Source of the DNA: CAVZVZ01 sp963778895
Lineage (GTDB): Bacteria > Actinomycetota > Acidimicrobiia > Acidimicrobiales > Acidimicrobilacustridaceae
Assembly (NCBI GenBank): GCA_963778895.1
Contig: CAVZVZ010000005.1
Location: 992,001 to 1,056,000, forward strand
Direction: 5' to 3'
Length of the DNA stretch: 64,000 nt
Each line of letters opens with the position of its first letter. Positions within the stretch are counted from its first letter, which is position 1. The position numbers were made by a program, and so were the translations under genes. Positions 47,410-56,109 of the stretch are shown one piece after another. Under the pieces are notes generated by a model. That model did not search any database, had not been told where the DNA came from, and saw nothing but the letters and a program-made list of their open reading frames with translations.

Positions 47410-48162
47410 GTGCCGGAGGAGAAGCAGCGGTGGTTCTTCGTGCACGTGCAGAAGACCGGCGGCACGGACCTGTTCACCCGGATCGGTGGTGACCCGGCCA
47501 TCGCGCTGGCCCACGATCGCTGGTTCGGCGACGAGGCGATCTATCCCAACGAGACCGACGGAAACGTGTTCTCCGTGGCACCGCAGCTCTCGGTCGAACA
47601 ACTGCTCGTTCGGTGGAAGGAGCGTCGCGACCAGATCCGGATCGTTCTCGGGCATTTCCCGCTGTGCACCGTCGAGCTGCTCGACGCCGACTTCACCACC
47701 CTCACGGTGCTGCGCGAGCCCGTAGAACGCACGCTCTCGTACCTGCGGCACCACCGCAAGCTCACCCCCGAGGACCGGGACAAGTCGCTCGAGGAGATCT
47801 ACGACGATCCCTTCCGCTTCGAAGCGCTGCTCCACAATCACATGGTGAAGATGTTCGGTCTCACGACCGACGAGATGACGGCGGGCATGCTCACCGAGAT
47901 CGAGTTCACGCCCGAGCACCTGACCCGAGCGAAACAGGGACTGGAACGCGTCGACGTCGTCGGTCTGCAAGAGAACTTCGAGGCATTCTGCCGGCAGTTG
48001 GAGGCGCAGTTCGGCTGGCCGCTCGGCACACCCTTCTACGCCAATCGGACCCAGCCGGTCGACGTCTCCGACTCGTTCCGAGCACGGATCGCGGCCGACA
48101 ATGCCATGGACGTCGAGTTCTACGAGTACGCCGTCGAACTCGCCCGCGAGCGGGCTGGCTGA
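47410..48162 (+). CDS. Sulfotransferase family 2-like protein
   Basis: A 250-residue protein beginning with the PAPS loop RWFFVHVQKTGGTDLFTRIG, which is typical of heparan/chondroitin-type (Sulfotransfer_2) enzymes (HVPKTGGT). LTVLREPVERTLSYLRHHRK near residue 100 is the canonical 3'-phosphate-binding block. RVDVVGLQENFEAFCRQLEA matches the C-terminal region of the family. Eukaryotic relatives sulfate uronic acid or galactose residues; here the acceptor is presumably the surface glycan. GTG 47410 has TAGGCT seven bases upstream. The SGNH gene follows after 35 bases. Confidence 0.87.
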   Translation: MPEEKQRWFFVHVQKTGGTDLFTRIGGDPAIALAHDRWFGDEAIYPNETDGNVFSVAPQLSVEQLLVRWKERRDQIRIVLGHFPLCTVELLDADFTTLTVLREPVERTLSYLRHHRKLTPEDRDKSLEEIYDDPFRFEALLHNHMVKMFGLTTDEMTAGMLTEIEFTPEHLTRAKQGLERVDVVGLQENFEAFCRQLEAQFGWPLGTPFYANRTQPVDVSDSFRARIAADNAMDVEFYEYAVELARERAG

Positions 48163-48197
48163 GAAAGCCTCCGAGCATCGGTTACGAGAGAGCTGCC

Positions 48198-49364
48198 ATG
48201 GAGAACACCGTCAGTGGCATCTCGGTGCCCAGCATGTGGTCGGACGCCCTGGCACATCTTCGAGGCGTCCATGCCGCGGGCGGGCGGGTCAACTACATCG
48301 GCGGTCCCGCCGACTCCATCACCGAAGGTGTGGGCGCGAGCTCTCGCGATCGCGGCTGGTGGAGCCTCTTCGCGCGAACGATGGCGGGAGCGCTGGGGCA
48401 GCCGACCCGAGCCATTGGTAGCGCGGAGATCTCGCCCGACGCTACGTGGCCGGTGTGGAAGACCTCGGGTCCACCGCCGTCGAGCACCCAGCGCAGTCTC
48501 GGCCGCCACGGGATGGCGATCATGCCAGGAACAGTCGTCAACGCGACGCAACCGTGCGATCGGTTCCGCCTGCTGTTCGACGAGACTACGCACGCCTTCA
48601 GACGTCCGGGGGGCACCCTCGAGATCCGCATCGACGGTGAGGTCGCCGACAGGATCGACTGCAGCCACTCCGACGTGGTCGGTCGGATCTGGGACTCGGG
48701 CCCTCTCGGCCCGTTCCGGCCGAGGTCCGTCGAGATCGAGTGCGTCGCCGGCGGGTTCGTGAGCATCGGCCACAGCTACTTCCACGACGGTTCCGACGGG
48801 ACCACCGGTGCCTTGTTCTGGCGCAACGCGCACGCCGGCTTCACGGCTGGTCCACGCGAGTCCGGATTCGCCAACCCGAACTCGACGTGGACGGGAGCTC
48901 TGACCCGGGACGAGATCGTCAAGAATCTCTTCAGCGATCGAGTCGTCTATGGCGGTGGCGCCATCGAACCCGACTGCTTCCTGTGCTGCACGGGGACCAA
49001 CGATGTCGCCGTGCTCGACCACGACCGTCACAGGATCGCGGCTGCGTACGAGCAGCTCGTCGACTACATACGGCAGCGGTGTGGCGACTCGCCGTCCATC
49101 GGCTTCATCGTCCCCACCGCATCCACGAGGTGTCGCACCAACTGCGAGAGCTTGTTCGACGGGATCCACGACGCGTGCCTATCGGCGGGCGCGTTCATGA
49201 TCGACTTGTTACACGGGGTCGGCACCCACGCCGACGAAAGTCTCGGCTACTACCACGACGGGTTCCACCCCAACGATCGCGGACATGCGGCCTGGGCCGA
49301 GTACGTATCCACATGGCTCCTCGGTGCCATTCGACCTGGCGCCCCCACCGCAGCCTCCGGATAG
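48198..49364 (+). CDS. SGNH/GDSL-type hydrolase
   Basis: A 388-residue hydrolase. The nucleophile block reads NYIGGPADSITEGVGASS near residue 33 (ADS in place of GDS, Ser retained). The Asn block is CCTGTNDVAVLDHDRHRI near residue 272, and the catalytic Asp/His pair is in YYHDGFHPNDRGHAAWAEYV near the C-terminus. Between them lies a beta-rich insert (residues 100-220). There is no signal peptide. Such enzymes deacetylate or transfer acyl groups on polysaccharides, which would pair with the O-acyltransferase in this locus. ATG 48198 follows the sulfotransferase gene directly. Confidence 0.83.
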   Translation: MENTVSGISVPSMWSDALAHLRGVHAAGGRVNYIGGPADSITEGVGASSRDRGWWSLFARTMAGALGQPTRAIGSAEISPDATWPVWKTSGPPPSSTQRSLGRHGMAIMPGTVVNATQPCDRFRLLFDETTHAFRRPGGTLEIRIDGEVADRIDCSHSDVVGRIWDSGPLGPFRPRSVEIECVAGGFVSIGHSYFHDGSDGTTGALFWRNAHAGFTAGPRESGFANPNSTWTGALTRDEIVKNLFSDRVVYGGGAIEPDCFLCCTGTNDVAVLDHDRHRIAAAYEQLVDYIRQRCGDSPSIGFIVPTASTRCRTNCESLFDGIHDACLSAGAFMIDLLHGVGTHADESLGYYHDGFHPNDRGHAAWAEYVSTWLLGAIRPGAPTAASG

Positions 49365-49445
49365 CAGCCCGAGCCGTCGGCGAGGCCGGTACCCGCACCT
49401 TGCCGAGTTGCCGTATGGCCGACCGAGCACTCGGATGATCGCTGG

Positions 49446-49485
49446 TACCGTTCCCAGTCGCCGATTCAGGCCAGTCGCCGATTCA
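49446..49485 (+). promoter_or_regulatory. Putative promoter and 17-bp-spaced direct repeat before megaenzyme B
   Basis: TACCGT (49446-49451) fits a -10. It is followed by CAGTCGCCGATTCA at 49455-49468 and again at 49472-49485. The 143-base gap between the SGNH gene and the megaenzyme holds nothing else recognised. Confidence 0.3.
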
Positions 49486-49507
49486 AAGAGAGCACGCCGC
49501 CACCGCC

Positions 49508-52500
49508 ATGTTTCCGTTCTGGGATCTCGCCATCGCACCGATCATCGAGGCCGTCGGGGCCACACGCGTGGTCGAGATCGGCGCGCTCCGGGGTGACACC
49601 ACCGAGCTGATGCTCGAACGACTCGGGCCGGATGTCGAACTTCACGTGATCGACCCGGTACCGGACTTCGATCCCTCCGAGCACGAGCAACGGTTTGCCG
49701 GCCGCTACATCTTCCACCGGGATCTCAGCGTCAACGTCCTGCGCGACCTACCGCCCGTCGACGTTGCGCTCATCGACGGCGATCACAACTGGTACACGGT
49801 GTACAACGAGCTGACGTTGCTGGCTCGCGCCGCTCACGAGGCCGGCGTCGCACTTCCGGTCATGATCATGCATGACGTCGGTTGGCCGTACGGCCGACGC
49901 GACCTCTACTACGACCCGGACAACATTCCCGAGGAGTACCGGCTGGAGCATGCGGAGAAGGGACTGATCCGCGGCAACGCCGGGGTCTCCGAGAAGACCG
50001 GCGTCAACCCCAAGATGCACAACGCGACCGTGGAAGGTGGCCCTCGGAACGGCGTGATGACGGCCCTCGACGACTTTCTCGAGGAGTACGACCGTCCGGT
50101 GCGGCGGGTGTTGCTCCCCATCTACTTCGGCCTCGCGATCGTCGTCGACCAAGAAGTGCTCGACGCCCATCCTGAGCTCGTGGAGCGCCTCGACTGGCTC
50201 GAAGGCGCCGAAGGGCGCGGCGAAGCTGCTCGAGCTCAGCGAGGACGATCCGGCTGCAGGCCCTGACCGCGCACCACAACCTCTTCTACCGACCGAACCC
50301 GGCGGTGAAGGCGAATCGACGCTATCTCGAGTTGTTGAAGGGCGCGCTCCTCGACGAGCACTACATGGAGAACGAACTCCGCATCGACCATCTGGTGCGA
50401 CACCTCTTAGCTGGCTCACAACCAACGGCAAACGCGGTCCGTGACCCCGTCCGACAGATGAAGCACATGACTCGCCAGATGCTCGCCGCCCGCCGTGCAG
50501 GCAAGCTCGGCGATGATCGCGGCAACATCCTCGGCTACTTCCCCTACTCCACGATGGGACGAGTTCGTCTCGACCACCTCGAAGGTTGCCTCGACGCCGT
50601 GCGGACGGATCGCGTTCCCGGCGATCTCGTCGAGTGCGGCACCGGGCGAGGCGGTGGCGGCATCTTCCTGCGCGGCTACACCGCGACGTGGGAGATGAAC
50701 GATCGGCGGGTCTGGATCGCCGACACCTTTCGGGCCTCGCCCGCGCTTCCCGACGATCTCCCCGAGACGTCGCAGTCCGCGCTCGAGCTGCTGGGCGGCG
50801 GTCCCGGCCTGCCGGACCTCCGGGCCGACCTCAACACCGTGCGCGACGCATTCGAACGCTTCGATCTGCTCGACAACCGCCTTCGCTTCCTGCAGGGCGA
50901 GTACGCCGACACGTTGCCGGCGGCGCCGATCAACTCGATCGCGCTGCTACATCTCGGCGACGACCTCGACGACGCGTGCGGCGACATCCTCGAGTCGCTC
51001 TACGACCGCGTGTCTCGCCGGTGGCTACATCGTCATCGAGGACTTCCTGTCGCCGGCAGCCAGGAAAGTCGATCGAGGACTTCCGCGCCAAACGTGAGAT
51101 CGACGACCCGATCGAGCTCATCGACTGGTCCGGAGCGTTCTGGCGGACAAGTGACAAAGCGCCGCTCCCGCCGACCGGTCGGCGTCCGAGGCCGGCAACC
51201 AAGGCTCGGGGCCACGCTCCGCTCGCCACAGCCGGCGCCGACCCGACCCAAGGACCTGACCGTCGTCGTCGTCTTCTACAACATGCGACGTGAGGCGAAG
51301 CGCACCCTGCACGCGCTCTCGCGCGCATACCAGGAGGGCATCGATGACCTCGACTACGAAGTCATCGCCGTCGAGAACGGGTCGGCTCCCGAACAGCGAC
51401 TCGGCACGGAGTTCGTGCGCTCCTTCGGGCCCGAGTTCCGGTACGTCGACATGGGCAACGACGCCACGACATCACCGGTGCCGGCGCTCAATCGAGGCGT
51501 CGCGGAGGCGAAGGGCCAATGTCATCGCGTTGATGATCGACGGCGCCCACGTGGTCACGCCCGGCGTGTTGCGCTACGGCATGACCGGCCTACGGTCGTA
51601 CGAGCCCGCGATCGTCGCCACCCAACAATGGTTCGTGGGCCCCGGCCAACAGGGTGACGTGATGGTCGACGGCTACGACCAGGAGTACGAGGATCGGCTC
51701 TTCGATCAGATCCAGTGGCCACGCGACGGCTATCGACTGTTCGACATCGGCCACTTCATCGGCGACCGCGACTGGCTCGACGGGCTGTGGGAGAGCAACT
51801 GCCTTGTTCGCTCCCCGAAGCCTGCTCGAACAAGTGGGGGCGTTCGACGAGAGCTTCAACATGCCCGGCGGTGGCTTCGCCAACCTCGAGTTGTACGAGC
51901 GCCTCGGGTCGTCGGCCGATGTGAACGTCGTGACGATGCTCGGTGAGGGCTCGTTCCACCAGATGCACGGCGGCACGACGACGAACCTGTCCGGGTCGGA
52001 CGCGCGCCACGACACGCTCGCGCTCCTACTCGCAGCACTTCAAGGAGCTTCGGGGCCGTGACTTCATGGGCCACCGCAAGCGACTCCACTACGTGGGCAC
52101 GATGTTCGACGAGGCGGCCCGCACCCGTGCGCGGCGACGCATCGCGCCAGCCTTCTTCAAGGACGCGGCCAACCGCGGCACCGATCTGCCCGACGAGCCC
52201 GCACCCGATCCCGCAAGAGCTGGCGACCCACTACACCGAGGCGTACTGGCACAGCCTGGCGTGGCGGCAGACCACCTGGCTCGGCACGCGGGTCCCCCGA
52301 CCTCCCACCGATTTGTTCGCCTACCAGGAGCTGGTCAACAAGCTCCGGCCGGAATGGATCATCGACATCCGGGCCGGTGCCGGCGGTCGGGCCTGGTTCC
52401 TCGCGACGGTGTGCGATCTGGTCGGGTAACGGTCAGGTGATCGCGATCGAACGCAAGGCAGCTCGCCAAGCGACCGCAACACGAGCGGCTTCGCTACATC

Positions 52501-52833
52501 ACCGGCAACTCCGTCGACGACGAAGTGGTCGACGAGGTGCACTCCTTGACCGGCAAATCTGGCAACGCCCTGGTGATCCTCGGCGCGCGGGCACCGGCTC
52601 GTCGCATCTCCGACGAATACCGTCTCTACTCCGACCTCGTCCCGGTCGGCGGTTACATCGTCGTCGAGGACACGATCGTCAATGGGCACCCGGTCTGGCC
52701 GAACTTCGGGCCCGGCCCGTCGGAGGCCGTCAAGGGCATCGTCGAACGGCGCGAGAACTTCGCGATCGACGTCGAGATGAACAAGTACCGGCTCAGCTTC
52801 AACCCGAACGGATTCCTGCGCCGCATGTCGTGA
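49508..52833 (+). CDS. Fused methyltransferase / TylF-like / GT2 / CmcI-like megaenzyme (copy B), about nine frameshifts
   Basis: Four domains in order. First, a class I methyltransferase (FWDLAIAPIIEAVGATRVVE, ALIDGDHNWYTVYNELTLLA). Second, a TylF-like O-methyltransferase (PGDLVECGTGRGGGGIFLRG, LNTVRDAFERFDLLDNRLRF). Third, a GT2 (LTVVVVFYNMRREAKRTLHA, ALMIDGAHVVTPGVLRYGMT, MPGGGFANLELYERLGSSAD). Fourth, a CmcI-like domain (WIIDIRAGAGGRAWFLATVC, YIVVEDTIVNGHPVWPNFGP). Residue identity with copy C is high throughout. Frame changes occur near 50220, 50250, 51030, 51525, 51810, 52015, 52200, 52430 and 52470, yet conservation never lapses, so sequencing error is likelier than decay. About 1,100 residues after repair. 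Confidence 0.78.
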
Positions 52834-52857
52834 GCGGTCGCCGCCGGAGCCGGGTCG

Positions 52858-53877
52858 TCAAAAGGCGATCGGGATCTGCGGATGCGGATAGTGCGACGGC
52901 GCGAAGAACCACGTCTCGATGGCGTAGCGCTCGATGGTCATGTCCGGACTGACACCGGTGCGGTGCAGGTGACGGTCGTCGAACAGCAGCGCGTCGCCGG
53001 CCTGGAAGAGGGGCCTGACCACACCTGAATCGGTCGCGACACGCTCGACCACGCCGGGACCGACCGACCAGTCGAACTGCGCACCCTCGGTGCCGGTCTC
53101 GAGAAGATCGAGCCGCTTCGGGACGAGATCGAGCCCCGGGGCGTCCTCGCCGCAGTCGGTCAAGGCGAGCCACACGTTCACGGTCCGAATATCGGGCCCG
53201 AGGAAGGCGCCGTCTTGATGCCAGTCGGTGCCGGTGTCGACCGGGACGCGCCGCAGCGTGCACTTCTTCACCGACAAACCGGGACCCTCGCCGAGGTAGT
53301 CGCCGAGAACCTCGCGGAGACCTTTGCGCTCGAGCAGGTCGAGGACCTCGAACATCAGCCGAGGCGAGTCGGCAGTCCACACCCCACCTCCATTGCGCAC
53401 CCACCAGCGCTCGCCGACCGTCAACGGGTACTCGGGTCGCGGGTTGAAGGGGACGAACCAGGGCGCGGTCTCCTCCAACGGAGTGCCGCTGTTGCGAGCG
53501 TCGCACGCGTCGAAGGCTCGGTCGATCGAGCGGCTGAGGTCGTCGGCTTCCTCGCGCGTCGCCAGACCTCGGACGATCAGGCAGCCGTGGTTCACGATCG
53601 CGCCGCCGAGCACGTCACCGTTGAGCTCCGCGAGCTCGACCTCGGGAGGCCCGGTCACGTCGGGGAAGGGATCCGGCAGCGCTCGGGGCCACGTGTCGAG
53701 ACCAGGACCCGGCTCGGCGTCGACGAGCGCGGTATGGCGGGTCGACACCAGAGCGCGTTCGAGCTCCGGATCACGCTGCCGACGGTTCGCTTCCATCAAC
53801 AGGTCGACCGCTTCTCGAGCGCGCCCTTCGGCCTCCAGGGCCTTCGCGGTGCGCAACGCGGACTCGGTGTGATCCAC
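52858..53877 (-). CDS. Phytanoyl-CoA dioxygenase (PhyH)-like protein, copy 2
   Basis: An intact 339-residue paralogue. It has the helical N-terminus TAKALEAEGRAREAVDLLME, the PWFVPFNPRPEYPLTVGERW block, and HxD in TDWHQDGAFLGPDIRTVNVW. APGLDLVPKRLDLLETGTEG and the distal His in LLFDDRHLHRTGVSPDMTIE follow. Strongly similar to copies 1 and 3. GTG 53877 is used because the alignment with copy 1 begins there. It is 11 bases downstream of copy 3 on the same strand; its 3' end is 24 bases from the convergent megaenzyme B. Confidence 0.87.
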   Translation of the reverse strand: MDHTESALRTAKALEAEGRAREAVDLLMEANRRQRDPELERALVSTRHTALVDAEPGPGLDTWPRALPDPFPDVTGPPEVELAELNGDVLGGAIVNHGCLIVRGLATREEADDLSRSIDRAFDACDARNSGTPLEETAPWFVPFNPRPEYPLTVGERWWVRNGGGVWTADSPRLMFEVLDLLERKGLREVLGDYLGEGPGLSVKKCTLRRVPVDTGTDWHQDGAFLGPDIRTVNVWLALTDCGEDAPGLDLVPKRLDLLETGTEGAQFDWSVGPGVVERVATDSGVVRPLFQAGDALLFDDRHLHRTGVSPDMTIERYAIETWFFAPSHYPHPQIPIAF

Positions 53878-53888
53878 TGCCTGGCTCC

Positions 53889-54886
53889 TCAGAACACCAC
53901 GGGAACTTGATCGGACGGATACTTCGAAGGCGCGAAGAACCACGCTTCCAGGGCGTAGCGCGCGTCGGTCATCGTGCGAGCTGCAGGCGGTCGCGTGCAG
54001 ATTGCGGTCGTCGAAGAGCAACGCGTCACCTGGACGGAACACCGGACGCACGATGCCATTCGGGCCGGCCGCCCGTTCGACGACGGGACGCCCGACCGAC
54101 CAGTCGAAGATCGCACCCTCGGTACCCGTCTCGACGAGATCGAGCCGACGAGCGACGACATCGAGGCCCGGGCGCGTCGACGCCACAGTGCGACAGCGCA
54201 AGCCACACGTTCACGCTGCGCACGTCGCGACCGAGGAAGGCACCGTCTTGATGCCAGTCCGAACCGGAGTCGGCCGGCACCCGTCCGCAACGTGGTCTTC
54301 TTGGCCGACAGCACCGGACGCTCGCCGAGGTAGTCGGTGAGCACCGGCCGGAGACCGGCATCGTCGAGGACGTCGATGACCGCGCTCATCGCCAAAGGCG
54401 AGTCGGCGGCGAGGACCCCGCCTCCCTGCACCACGAACTGGCGGCTCAGACCGACCGAGAAGGGCGGCGAGGGCGTGAAGAGCTCGAACCACGGCGCCGT
54501 CTGCTCGGCGGGCGCGCCCTCCAACCACGCTCGGGCGGAGGCCAGTGCCTGGTCGATGTCGGCCACCAGCGCCGCCACGGCCGACTGGTCGACGAGATCG
54601 CGCACGAGCAGCGATCCGTGGTGCAAGAGGCCGGCACCGAGCAGTTCGGCCGAGAGCTCCGTGCCGTCGATCTCGGGAATGTGCCCCGGGCCCACGTCGG
54701 CGAAGGCGTCGTCATAGGTCGGTGGCCAGGTGGCGCGACGCGGTGCCCGTCGGCCGCATCGGCGTAGGCGTCGTGACGCAACGCGAGGATCTGGCGTGCG
54801 ACACGCGGGTCTCGATGACGACGGTTGGACGAGCTCAGGAGCTCGATCACATCGTCGACACCGGCCGCCGGCGACCCAGGAACCAT
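53889..54886 (-). CDS. Phytanoyl-CoA dioxygenase (PhyH)-like protein, copy 3, frameshifted
   Basis: Segments across three frames align with copies 1 and 2: ELLSSSNRRHRDPRVARQIL, IPEIDGTELSAELLGAGLLH, DIDQALASARAWLEGAPAEQ, FSVGLSRQFVVQGGGVLAAD, then SGSDWHQDGAFLGRDVRSVN (HxD), VVARRLDLVETGTEGAIFDW and the C-terminus YALEAWFFAPSKYPSDQVPV. Breaks lie near 54750, 54290, 54190 and 53970. In the distal-His segment the sequence reads DDRNLHATACSS rather than HRTGVS, but this is next to a frame change. ATG 54886 has TACCAT seven bases upstream. Confidence 0.72.
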
Positions 54887-54893
54887 GCGACGG

Positions 54894-54899
54894 ATGGTA
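54894..54899 (-). promoter_or_regulatory. Putative -10 TACCAT for the two-gene PhyH operon
   Basis: TACCAT lies seven bases before ATG 54886, identical in hexamer and spacing to the amidohydrolase promoter at 4480. Confidence 0.45.
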
Positions 54900-54934
54900 C
54901 CGAACCCGGTCGTGGGACCGCCTACCCGGACGCT

Positions 54935-55648
54935 CTACTTCCGCAGGTCGGGTGGTCGAGCGTCGATGACCTTGGCGGGAACACCCACGGCCACCGAGTG
55001 CGCGGGGACGTCGATGAGCACCACGGCGTTGGCTCCGATGTGGGCACCGTCGCCGATGTGCACCGGCCCGATGACCTTGGCTCCCGTGCCGATCCGAACG
55101 TTGGGCCCGATCTGCGGTCCGTCGAAGTTGCCGTCCTTCAGGCCGATCGTGACCCACGGCCGTACGGTCACGTTGCGATCGATCTCGGTCACTCCGTCGA
55201 TGACCACCTGACCGTGCGGAAGGTACAGCCCCGGTCCGATCGTCACCGGGTCCCCGATGCATACCTGCGCGATCGTGATGGCGAGGCGATGGGCGATCCG
55301 CGGTAGGGCCGGCACTCCCGCCGCTTGCAGACTGGCCTTGGCCCGGTAGAGGACCTGAGCGAGGAACGCGTCGCTCACGAACGACAGTCGAATGGCTTGT
55401 CCGATGGCGTCGCGGCGGCCGGTGAACTTGTGGCGCTCGGTGCGATACGCGGCGGTGACGCGCGCGTCCTCGAGCACCGCCTCCACGAAGCCGGGGTGGC
55501 GGCGCAGCACTGCCGAGCGAGGACCTTGTGCCACTCGTTCTCGCCGCGCGGCCAACACGCGACGCGCTCGGCGCTCCAGCGCGTTCGTGGCCTTGCTGAT
55601 GCCCGAGCGCGTGCGCCCGGAGGTGACTGGGCGCTCAGCTGAAGTCAT
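54935..55648 (-). CDS. Serine-acetyltransferase-like hexapeptide acyltransferase
   Basis: A 237-residue protein. A helical N-terminal part (ERRARRVLAARRERVAQGPR, FLAQVLYRAKASLQAAGVPA) is followed by a left-handed beta-helix of hexapeptide repeats (VCIGDPVTIGPGLYLPHGQV, VRPWVTIGLKDGNFDGPQIG, VRIGTGAKVIGPVHIGDGAH, IGANAVVLIDVPAHSVAVGV). This order matches CysE-type serine acetyltransferases and the colanic-acid/WcaB-like transferases of polysaccharide loci; the context favours sugar acetylation. ATG 55648 overlaps the stop of the lipoprotein gene. Confidence 0.83.
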   Translation of the reverse strand: MTSAERPVTSGRTRSGISKATNALERRARRVLAARRERVAQGPRSAVLRRHPGFVEAVLEDARVTAAYRTERHKFTGRRDAIGQAIRLSFVSDAFLAQVLYRAKASLQAAGVPALPRIAHRLAITIAQVCIGDPVTIGPGLYLPHGQVVIDGVTEIDRNVTVRPWVTIGLKDGNFDGPQIGPNVRIGTGAKVIGPVHIGDGAHIGANAVVLIDVPAHSVAVGVPAKVIDARPPDLRK

Positions 55649-56027
55649 GGAGTGGACGGTCGCTGGGCGCCCGTGTCGATCCCACACTTGGACTTGTTGT
55701 ACTGGTCGACGTTGTCGCGAGCGTACGTGTCACCGGTCAGCGCCTTCAGGAAGTCGTCGCGGACCGCCGCCGGCGCGAGGTTCGCCGTCTTGACCGCTTG
55801 GTCGGCCAGCGGCCGTTGCTGATCAACGGGCGGCACGGTGCTGCCGACGTAGGGCGCGTGCAGGTCGAACAGCGTCTTGCACGGCGGCGCAGTACTCCTT
55901 CTGGGAGTCCGCCGCCGGTGCCGTCGCTAGAGCTCTTGTCGCCGCCGCTCGAACAGGCCGGCACGACCGCGAGGGAGACGCAGCCCAGGGCGATGACAGC
56001 CGGGCGCAGGAATGTGGGAAGGCGCAT
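55645..56027 (-). CDS. Small predicted lipoprotein, frameshifted near 55890
   Basis: The start MRLPTFLRPAVIALGCVSLA ends in a lipobox VVPACSSGGD, then a Ser/Gly-rich linker. After a break near 55890 the other frame gives VPPVDQQRPLADQAVKTANL, AAVRDDFLKALTGDTYARDN and the C-terminus KCGIDTGAQRPSTP. The repaired product is about 125 residues with one further Cys, a typical short actinobacterial secreted lipoprotein of unknown role. Its stop overlaps the acyltransferase start by four bases (ATGA). TATGCT at 56072-56077 may be its -10. Confidence 0.6.
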
Positions 56028-56071
56028 GGTCAGGCTCGCTCTTGGTCAACGTGCGGTGGGGCTCGTCGAGC

Positions 56072-56077
56072 GAGCAT
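56072..56077 (-). promoter_or_regulatory. Putative -10 TATGCT for the lipoprotein/acyltransferase operon
   Basis: TATGCT, the same hexamer as at menB, lies 44 bases before ATG 56027. The gap to the megaenzyme C stop (56110) holds no other signal seen. Confidence 0.3.
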
Positions 56078-56109
56078 AGGTGGTCGGAACCGTGACCTCT
56101 CGTCGTGGC

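Noticed and set aside
49508..52833. Megaenzyme B as a true pseudogene
   Set aside because: Roughly nine indels but conserved residues persist in all domains and no nonsense substitutions were seen apart from those caused by frame changes; sequencing error is more economical.
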